From NCBI GenBank assembly GCA_022791815.1, contig JAAVZU010000020.1, positions 1 to 41,537 of the forward strand: a stretch of DNA of 41,537 nt. Direction: 5' to 3'. A model generated the notes under the pieces. That model saw nothing but the letters and a program-made list of their open reading frames with translations, searched no databases and had not been told where the DNA came from. The translations under genes were made by a program, and so were the position numbers. Origin of the DNA: Lachnospiraceae bacterium (GTDB taxonomy: Bacteria > Bacillota > Clostridia > Lachnospirales > Lachnospiraceae). Positions 36,550-41,537 of this stretch are shown one piece after another. Numbering within the stretch: position 1 is the first letter of the stretch; each line of letters begins with the position of its first letter.

Positions 36550-37286
36550 TCCTGCTCCCTTTCTGTTTTCTTTATATTTACCAGTACTTTTTGTTGTTCT
36601 AAATATTGTATACATTCTTTTGCTTCTTCCCTATTTCCCCGAAACAAAAAAATCCTGCCTCCATCCTTACATCCCATTTCTTTTAGGTTTGTAATTCTCA
36701 CATAACCAAGTTTTTTCGATGCAAAATATCCAGTCACATAATCTGGGTCATCCGATATACAAAGTTCTCCAATAATATTTTTCTGATGTGCCACTTTCGT
36801 TGCCAGTACAAGTGCCTCCTTAAAATGATTTTTTTCCTTTCGGTCATCCTTATCATCTGCTACATCCATATAAGTTGCACGAATTCCTCGTTCCATATTC
36901 GGCTCCATCCGCTCCATGGTATCTACGTTTAATAACATTGCCCCACGCATCCCATATGTATCTTTTAATCTGTCCAATATAGACTCTGCATTATTGACAC
37001 CTTCCTGCTTTAAACATTCTTTTAACTTCTGATGTCCTTCTTTTGCATCTTTCACAGAGATGGTAGTTACTGGCAGGGCATTTAAAACTAACATTTCCTC
37101 TGGATCTACTTTTTCAATTTTTAAATTGATAAAATCTGCTTCTCCTTTTGCATGATGCAAGGCTCTCTCTAAAAGCTGCCCACATATATTTTCCAGATTC
37201 TCCTCTGCTATAATCTTTTCTGCTCCTGAAATATGCTGCTCTTTGCAGTTTGCCCGCATTTTCACACTATATAGCTTTTGATTCAT
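36546..37286 (-). CDS. bioW: 6-carboxyhexanoate--CoA ligase (pimeloyl-CoA synthetase)
   Basis: 246 aa, the BioW length. It activates free pimelate to pimeloyl-CoA with ATP. Family blocks: the start YSVKMRANCKEQHISGAEKII, GMRGAMLLNVDTMERMEPN, RGIRATYMDVADD, and the C-terminal GGRIFLFRGNREEAKECIQYLE. The pathway therefore starts from free pimelate rather than from the BioC-BioH route. 15 bp after the S-component gene; 4-base overlap with bioF. Confidence 0.93.
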   Translation of the reverse strand: MNQKLYSVKMRANCKEQHISGAEKIIAEENLENICGQLLERALHHAKGEADFINLKIEKVDPEEMLVLNALPVTTISVKDAKEGHQKLKECLKQEGVNNAESILDRLKDTYGMRGAMLLNVDTMERMEPNMERGIRATYMDVADDKDDRKEKNHFKEALVLATKVAHQKNIIGELCISDDPDYVTGYFASKKLGYVRITNLKEMGCKDGGRIFLFRGNREEAKECIQYLEQQKVLVNIKKTEREQE

Positions 37287-37301
37287 TTTCTCCTCCCCTT
37301 A

Positions 37302-37790
37302 TCAAGCTGTTTGGATTGTTATTCTTTTCACTGCCTGATTTAACAACACTGCAACCACAGCAGTAAAAATCATTCCAGGAAAAGCGGCTACAAGAAGAGG
37401 CTGTAAAGGTATGCTGAATATGTATGCCATAACAACTCTTGCACAAGCAGTTCCAATAGGTCCAGCAACTATAAGTGCCACTTTGCGAAAAGGACACCAT
37501 TGGATTATTGCCCCTGCTACTATACGAAATATCATAGCAACTGCCACATTATAAATCGTATGGGTTCCAAGTATCAATTGAATGAAACTTGCACAAATGC
37601 CAATACCAAAATATCGTTTGAAACCTACCATAGATGCCAGACACACCGCATAAGGTGCAGATAATTGAAACTCTGCTCCTGGGAAAACAGATGGTATCTT
37701 AATCATACCAAGGATAATTAAAATAGCTGCAAATATACCATCTTGTGACATTCTTTTTGCAGAGGAAATATTTCTCATTTCACTTTTCAT
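37302..37790 (-). CDS. ECF-transporter S-component-like membrane protein in the biotin operon
   Basis: 162 aa from the ATG at 37790; AAAGGA lies 11 bases upstream, and an earlier in-frame start at 37823 would include it. It has about five or six hydrophobic helices. The opening helix (DGIFAAILIILGMIKIP) and the short GAEFQLSAPYAVCLA loop recall substrate-binding components of energy-coupling-factor vitamin transporters. It does not look like standard BioY to me. Its place between bioB and bioW suggests uptake of pimelate or another biotin precursor (inference). No EcfA or EcfT is in the window; a shared housekeeping module is assumed. Confidence 0.65.
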   Translation of the reverse strand: MKSEMRNISSAKRMSQDGIFAAILIILGMIKIPSVFPGAEFQLSAPYAVCLASMVGFKRYFGIGICASFIQLILGTHTIYNVAVAMIFRIVAGAIIQWCPFRKVALIVAGPIGTACARVVMAYIFSIPLQPLLVAAFPGMIFTAVVAVLLNQAVKRITIQTA

Positions 37791-37848
37791 GTAGTTACAA
37801 TTCCTTTCCTTTTTTGCGTACATACATCAACAAACTTATTAGTTTGCT

Positions 37849-38817
37849 TTATGCCAGTTCCACCTTATATCCTAGTTTTTCCAGCAACTCCATATCCGTT
37901 TCCACTGTTATTCCTGCTGTTGTAAGCATATCACCAGAAATGGCTGCATTGGCACCACTCTTAAAACACTGTTCCCCTTTATCTCCTATAATTCCTCTTC
38001 CTCCAGCCAGACGTATATCCCCGTCTGGGATCAAAAATCGGAAAATTGCTATTATCCTGCAAAGTTCCTCATTGGATAAAATTTGATTTTTCTCATAAGG
38101 AGTTCCTGGTATTGGATTTAACAAATTTACTGGAATAGATTTTATCCCCAGCTCTCTTGCTGTTAATACCATATCCACTCTATCTTCCATGGTTTCTCCA
38201 AGTCCCATAATTCCACCAGAACAGATAGACAATCCTGCCCGTTTTGCGGCTTTTAAAGTTTCTATTTTTTCTTCATAAGTATGGGTTGTACAAACTTGTG
38301 GAAAATATCTTCTGGAAGTTTCTAAATTGCAATGTACCCTTGATGCACCTGCTTCTTTTATTTTCCGAAACTGCTCCTCATTCAGCAATCCAAAAGACAC
38401 GCAGACTTCTATCCCTGTCTTTTCTCTAATTTCCCTTATACTTTCACAGACCTTTGTTACCTCCTCATCTGATAATTTTCTGCCTGAGGTTACGATAGAA
38501 TAACGAAGTACCCCTCTTTCTTTGTTATGTATGGCACTCTGTAACATCTCTTCTGTAGAAAGTAGTGGATAACTCTCCTCTAAATTTGTATGATAGTGAG
38601 CACTTTGAGCACAGTATTTACAATCCTCTGAACATTTTCCACACTTTCCATTCACAATCGTACACATATCAAAACGATTTCCGCAAAAATGTTTCCTCAA
38701 TTCATCTGCGGCTTCCTGTAGTTCCCAAAGAGGTTCTTTCACTAACTCCATTGCTTCTTTTTGATTGATTTGATATCCAGATAGTACTTTCTCTTTCCAT
38801 TCTGATACAATACTCAT
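37849..38817 (-). CDS. bioB: Biotin synthase
   Basis: 322 aa from the ATG at 38817, with AAGGGAG 7 bases upstream; a longer in-frame start at 38874 reaches into the upstream repeat and is rejected. Radical-SAM enzyme that inserts sulfur into dethiobiotin. The iron-sulfur cluster cysteines are C62, C66 and C69 in CSEDCKYCAQSAHY. HCNLETSRRYFPQVCTTHTYEEK and SGGIMGLGET are typical. First gene of the bio operon; its leader contains repeat copy B. Confidence 0.97.
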   Translation of the reverse strand: MSIVSEWKEKVLSGYQINQKEAMELVKEPLWELQEAADELRKHFCGNRFDMCTIVNGKCGKCSEDCKYCAQSAHYHTNLEESYPLLSTEEMLQSAIHNKERGVLRYSIVTSGRKLSDEEVTKVCESIREIREKTGIEVCVSFGLLNEEQFRKIKEAGASRVHCNLETSRRYFPQVCTTHTYEEKIETLKAAKRAGLSICSGGIMGLGETMEDRVDMVLTARELGIKSIPVNLLNPIPGTPYEKNQILSNEELCRIIAIFRFLIPDGDIRLAGGRGIIGDKGEQCFKSGANAAISGDMLTTAGITVETDMELLEKLGYKVELA

Positions 38818-38849
38818 AATAAATCTCCCTTGTATATTAAATTGCCTTG

Positions 38850-39013
38850 TTACTATGAAACTTAGATGGTGCAAACCCTAGTTTTAGGCGTAGCAACTCC
38901 TTAGTTTCATAGTATGTCTTTGAGCGTTTTTTTGCGAAAAAACATTACCCAATAGTAAACACAAAAAAGGTTCATTTATGGTGGTTCAGTGAACTGCATA
39001 AGTATTTACTATG
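38850..39013. repeat. Dispersed two-hairpin intergenic repeat, copy B
   Basis: About 164 bp, homologous to 22074-22214. TACTATGAAACTTAG and CTTAGTTTCATAGTA form the first stem (one mismatch). GCGTAGCAACTCCTTAG and TAGTATGTCTTTGAGCG are conserved outside or between stems. The second stem (ATAGTAAAC...GTATTTACTAT) is longer and more diverged than in copy A. It starts 32 bp upstream of the bioB ATG, so it lies in the bioB leader. Confidence 0.75.
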
Positions 39014-39168
39014 AAAGTCCTGACAAATGACTGGCTAACTGTATGAATATGAAAGGCAATGCCCAGAAATACAAATACAGATTGTAATTGCGGAGTGTAA
39101 AACACATAACAATCAACTTCCATTCATGGCAACACCATAAAAAGCAATCTGTAAGTTTACTATACAAT

Positions 39169-39198
39169 AGTATAACATTCTGGAGTTTTAATTGTCAA
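39169..39198 (-). promoter_or_regulatory. Strong promoter upstream of bioB with overlapping palindrome
   Basis: On the minus strand a perfect TTGACA (39193-39198), an 18-bp spacer and TATACT (39169-39174). A palindrome TACTAT-TGT-ATAGTA begins in the -10 and could be a repressor site. It does not match the usual BirA box spacing. It would give a leader of about 345 nt before bioB. Confidence 0.6.
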
Positions 39199-39339
39199 TC
39201 TTCTTATTTTTTAACTTTACAATATATGCAGACAATTCCAATATGCTACTATTCTGCTTTATTACTATTTCACATTCATCAAGATATTGAAAACAAAATC
39301 CTCTAATATTATTTTTTCGATAATTCTGAACAAACATTC

Positions 39340-39990
39340 CTATTATTTTCTAAATGCCTGGCTATAAATAAATTTGTATCCTCAATTACCCTCCACAGCA
39401 CACATCTTCCTAGGCAAATCTTCCAATTAGCGAATTGTAGTTTCTAACTCTCAGGTAGTATTGTTGACTTATCTAGTCATATTGTTCCCTGTTAATAACT
39501 GTTTTTTACCAGTTCTTCTGCGTTTGTTATATTTCCAAACGCATCATAGGTATAAGCATTGTTTATCTTTCCATTACTTCCTGTGATGTATTCTGTATCT
39601 CTATGTTCATTCTGGTGGTAGAAGTGGTAACAGTTGAATGCTGTTGGTTCTGTGGTTATACATTCTTTAACGTCATGTCCACACTCTTCACTCGCTACAG
39701 TTCCATCCCCTCTTACTAGTCTCTTAGTTGGTTTCCACTTTGCATCCAGTTCGGTGAATACACTCCATCCATTGGTTACAAAGTTTGTTCTTACATTATC
39801 CTCTTCGATTCCATAATGCAAATTTTCTGTATCATAGAAATTTTCTTGAACATGAGTTTCTTTGCTATTTTCCTGATTTTCTTCCATAACTACTTTACTT
39901 GCTCAATTAAATGCATTATACTCATAAGTCTTATACTTCTCCAACTTGGTCTTTGTAAGGTTATTAGATATAGTGGTGATATTTCAGTAC
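39340..39990 (-). pseudogene. Decayed Rhs/YD-repeat protein fragment
   Basis: An open stretch at 39492-39887 encodes Rhs-type sequence (YHFYHQNEHRDTEYITG, NNAYTYDAFGNITN). On both sides the homology continues but is broken. Upstream, EYNAFN is followed by a TGA. Downstream, a deletion of about 5 bases creates a TAA, and the conserved end then reads GEQYD-stop-ISQQYYLRVRNYN...GRFA-stop-E. Two stops sit where the intact copy at 41.2 kb has Gln codons (CAG to TAG). Homology fades near LNLYAYCGNN. No toxin tip remains. It is probably an old orphan Rhs cassette. The following 230 bp (39991-40219) hold no recognisable gene. Confidence 0.75.
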
Positions 39991-40219
39991 ATATATGCCA
40001 AAACTTGCATAGTTAATGATGATTTACGGCATTACATTTTTATTCTATTATTTCCACCATATCCTTTTCTGTTCCCAAAGTGCCAAAATTTAGCTAGAGG
40101 ATTTTTCTGAATAACACTTTCGTTATCGCCATTACTTCGTAAAGACGATTCGAAAGATATCATTCAGACTGGTAGACGGAAATGTGTTGGTGAATCATTA
40201 TGTGGTTATATAATAAATA

Positions 40220-40615
40220 TTAATCCATCCAAGTGACAATGTCCTTATCATCCACATGATTAATTACATATTTTTTTATTTTTCCATCAAAAAAAATCGT
40301 TATATCTGTAAAAAAATTATTATCTACTGTTCTTATTAAAAAGTCCTTAACATCATTTTCATTTTTCATTTTTTTAATGTAAAAATAATCGTCATGAATA
40401 ATAAAATAAAAAATTGTATACCCCCTTACATCTATTTCTATATTCCCAGCATCAGGTATAATATCTGCAACATCCCATTCTGCTTCAACTAAAAATTTTT
40501 CATTATTTATGCTAGTTATACTATCTAATAACATTTCTGTATTGTATTGTTCTAGCTGAAGATACAAATTGCACTGTTTTTCAAATACTTCTGTTAAAAT
40601 ATTTCTAATTGTCAT
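40220..40615 (-). CDS. Putative immunity protein for the Rhs toxin tip
   Basis: 131 aa, acidic and rich in Ile, Phe, Tyr and Asp, with no signal peptide or membrane helix; probably cytoplasmic. No family recognised. The ATG at 40615 overlaps the toxin stop by ATGA, the standard arrangement of a polymorphic-toxin immunity gene directly after its toxin. The function (neutralising the DUF3990/ADP-ribosyltransferase-like tip) is inferred from position only. Confidence 0.65.
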   Translation of the reverse strand: MTIRNILTEVFEKQCNLYLQLEQYNTEMLLDSITSINNEKFLVEAEWDVADIIPDAGNIEIDVRGYTIFYFIIHDDYFYIKKMKNENDVKDFLIRTVDNNFFTDITIFFDGKIKKYVINHVDDKDIVTWMD

Positions 40616-41400
40616 TTAGATTCTCCTTTCATCCCATTATTCAGTAAATCTATTGATTTGTCTGACAAGAATGTTGTTTGTTGTCCATTTCCCTTTGGGG
40701 TTACCCCATATTGGGTCGCAGGTTTTATATTTCTCAACATTGGACCAGAAACGGTATCGTATGGTAGCTGTCCCCCATTTCGTCCATCAACTACTGTTTT
40801 CCCCCATTCAGCATCAGGTGAATCAAATATTTTATTATTTAACTTATTAAAATCACTTTCAGGTATTTCAAAAACAACCACATCTCCAGATGTATTATTT
40901 TTATCACCTAATCTTTTAGCCCAGGTATTCGCTTGATTTTCATCTGTTGTAACATAAAAACCTCTTCCAAAATCCATATCTCGAGTAGCATGATCCAAAT
41001 CTACACCATTTTTTCTTATAGAGGCTGCGGCTTCAGCCGTAGTTCCATGATAAAATACTATATTTCCATTTTCATCAACTGGTAATCCAGAAGAACCACT
41101 ACTCTCACTACCTATTTCACACTTTTTCTCATATCCACTCGGATCCATATATATCATCGGATTATTCCCACAGTATGCATACAGATTCAGTCCGTCTCCG
41201 CGGTACACATCTTCCTGAGTAAACCTTCCTATCAGTGGATTATAATTTCTGGCTCTCAGGTAATACTGCTGGGTTATCTGGTCATACTGTTCCCCATTAT
41301 AGGTATAACGGTTCTTTATCAGTTCGCTGCTGTTGGTTATGGTTCCAAATGCATTATAGGTATAAGCATTTTTTACCTTTCCGTCTCTTCCTGTAAGAGA
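40612..41400 (-). CDS. Rhs protein C-terminal fragment with DUF3990/ADP-ribosyltransferase-like toxin tip (5' end lost)
   Basis: The reading frame is Rhs core from about 41400 (TGRDGKVKNAYTYNAFG, YDQITQQYYLRARNYNP) to the conserved NPMIYMDPSGY, then switches to a toxin-like domain. Counting from the GTG at 41208, this domain has YHGTT (His54), DFGRGFYVTTDENQANTWA (Tyr85), EWGKTVVDGRNGG, YDTVSGP and QQTTFLSDKSIDLL. That order matches DUF3990, a family related to ADP-ribosyltransferases. At about 41400 the Rhs sequence stops abruptly and an insertion-sequence end begins, so the N-terminal part is separated and no ATG start remains; expression is doubtful. The domain itself looks intact, and the immunity candidate follows with a 4-base overlap. 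Confidence 0.75.
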   Translation of the reverse strand, partial: SLTGRDGKVKNAYTYNAFGTITNSSELIKNRYTYNGEQYDQITQQYYLRARNYNPLIGRFTQEDVYRGDGLNLYAYCGNNPMIYMDPSGYEKKCEIGSESSGSSGLPVDENGNIVFYHGTTAEAAASIRKNGVDLDHATRDMDFGRGFYVTTDENQANTWAKRLGDKNNTSGDVVVFEIPESDFNKLNNKIFDSPDAEWGKTVVDGRNGGQLPYDTVSGPMLRNIKPATQYGVTPKGNGQQTTFLSDKSIDLLNNGMKGESK

Positions 41401-41537
41401 GTGTATACTAATCTGTGTAAATTCAAAAAAAGACTTTATTTTTCTGCTAATTATGATTATGATTTATGAAAGGAAACACTGTATGGAAGGACAAGAAATT
41501 ATGGCAAAACACAAACACGATCCACGAGGGGAAGCAA
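41401..41537 (+). mobile_element. End of an insertion sequence interrupting the Rhs gene
   Basis: Rhs homology ends at about 41400. The next bases (GTGTATACTAATCTGTGTAA at 41401-41420) look like an IS terminal repeat, followed by a plus-strand ORF start. GTGTAAA-containing ends and the layout recall IS256-type elements, but only one end is in the window and the family is uncertain. Confidence 0.45.
41483..41537 (+). CDS. Start of a probable transposase (partial)
   Basis: Only 18 codons, reading MEGQEIMAKHKHDPRGEA, before the window ends. AAAGGA lies 8 bases upstream of the ATG at 41483; a second in-frame ATG at 41501 also has AAGGA upstream. Identity as a transposase is inferred from its position about 80 bp inside a probable IS end. 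Confidence 0.4.
   Translation, partial: MEGQEIMAKHKHDPRGEA

Larger units (their letters stand above)
38818..39339. other. Long gene-free region upstream of bioB
   Basis: About 520 bp without a convincing gene. It holds repeat copy B (38850-39013), the 28-bp block shared with 26945-26972 (39005-39032) and a strong minus-strand promoter (39169-39198). AT-rich sequence with no recognised motif follows to the Rhs remnant. A 45-codon minus-strand ORF in the middle looks accidental. Confidence 0.6.

Noticed and set aside
38875-39160. 45-codon minus-strand ORF in the bioB leader
   Set aside because: No ribosome site, overlaps repeat sequence, and no Trp/Tyr/other codon run that would suggest a leader peptide.
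39169-39198. Classical BirA operator at the bioB promoter
   Set aside because: The palindrome present has different half-sites and much shorter spacing than the GTTAAC-N(about 15)-GTTAAC arrangement.
40653-40936. Plus-strand open frames across the Rhs toxin tip
   Set aside because: Antisense shadows of the toxin-coding frame without ribosome sites.
1-41537. CRISPR arrays, tRNA or rRNA genes
   Set aside because: No regularly spaced direct repeats and no cloverleaf or rRNA-like sequence were recognised on either strand by eye; a tRNAscan/CRISPR search would settle it.

Overview
The window looks like a chromosomal segment of a low-GC, meso-diaminopimelate-containing Clostridia, most likely a Lachnospiraceae-type Firmicute. 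This is an inference from AT-rich codon use, strong AGGAGG-type ribosome binding sites, a streptococcal/clostridial-style fatty-acid synthesis operon with FabK as enoyl reductase, a murE with the DNPR signature, and a BioW-type biotin pathway. Almost everything is on the minus strand. The only complete plus-strand gene is a lone trpF; a truncated transposase-like start lies at the right edge.

Layout, left to right: (1) 1-2.7 kb, a two-gene ABC transporter (ATPase cut by the window edge plus an FtsX-type permease) with visibly higher GC than the rest, probably acquired. (2) 2.8-10.8 kb, a housekeeping run transcribed argS-dapF-murE-murF-priA, with hairpin-rich repeats in the gaps. (3) 11.1-14.7 kb, a membrane glycerophosphodiesterase and an arylsulfotransferase-like protein that has lost the family's catalytic histidines. 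(4) 15.0-16.6 kb, an AAA-ATPase-like/PD-(D/E)XK protein of unknown role. (5) 16.7-25.2 kb, the FASII and acetyl-CoA carboxylase operon acpP-fabK-fabD-fabG-fabF-accB-fabZ-accC-accD-accA, closed by a terminator and lacking fabH and a fabT/fapR regulator. (6) 25.3-26.2 kb, an ECF sigma factor and a tiny membrane partner, both starting with TTG. (7) 26.3-32.6 kb, a small membrane protein, tyrS, argC, a Dabb protein, an unknown 582-aa membrane protein with a 50-aa membrane protein upstream, and a methyltransferase. (8) 32.8-38.8 kb, solitary trpF converging on a biotin operon bioB-(ECF S component)-bioW-bioF-bioD-bioA. (9) 38.8-41.5 kb, an accessory end: a long bioB leader, a decayed Rhs cassette, an Rhs C-terminal fragment with a DUF3990/ADP-ribosyltransferase-like toxin tip and an overlapping immunity candidate, and the end of an insertion sequence that has cut the Rhs gene.

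The biotin operon and the fatty-acid operon are linked by function: biotin is attached to AccB, the carrier of acetyl-CoA carboxylase. Because BioW starts from free pimelate and no BioC/BioH/BioI is present here, the S component inside the operon is a plausible pimelate (or biotin-precursor) uptake subunit.

Non-coding structure is unusually rich. A 140-165 bp two-hairpin repeat occurs in the fabG-fabF gap and again in the bioB leader. A short palindromic family built on GTTACTGTTCAC/GTGAACAGTAAC recurs in at least five gaps. A 126-bp element with perfect 13-bp terminal inverted repeats sits in front of argS. These and the Rhs toxin locus are the parts most worth a second look.
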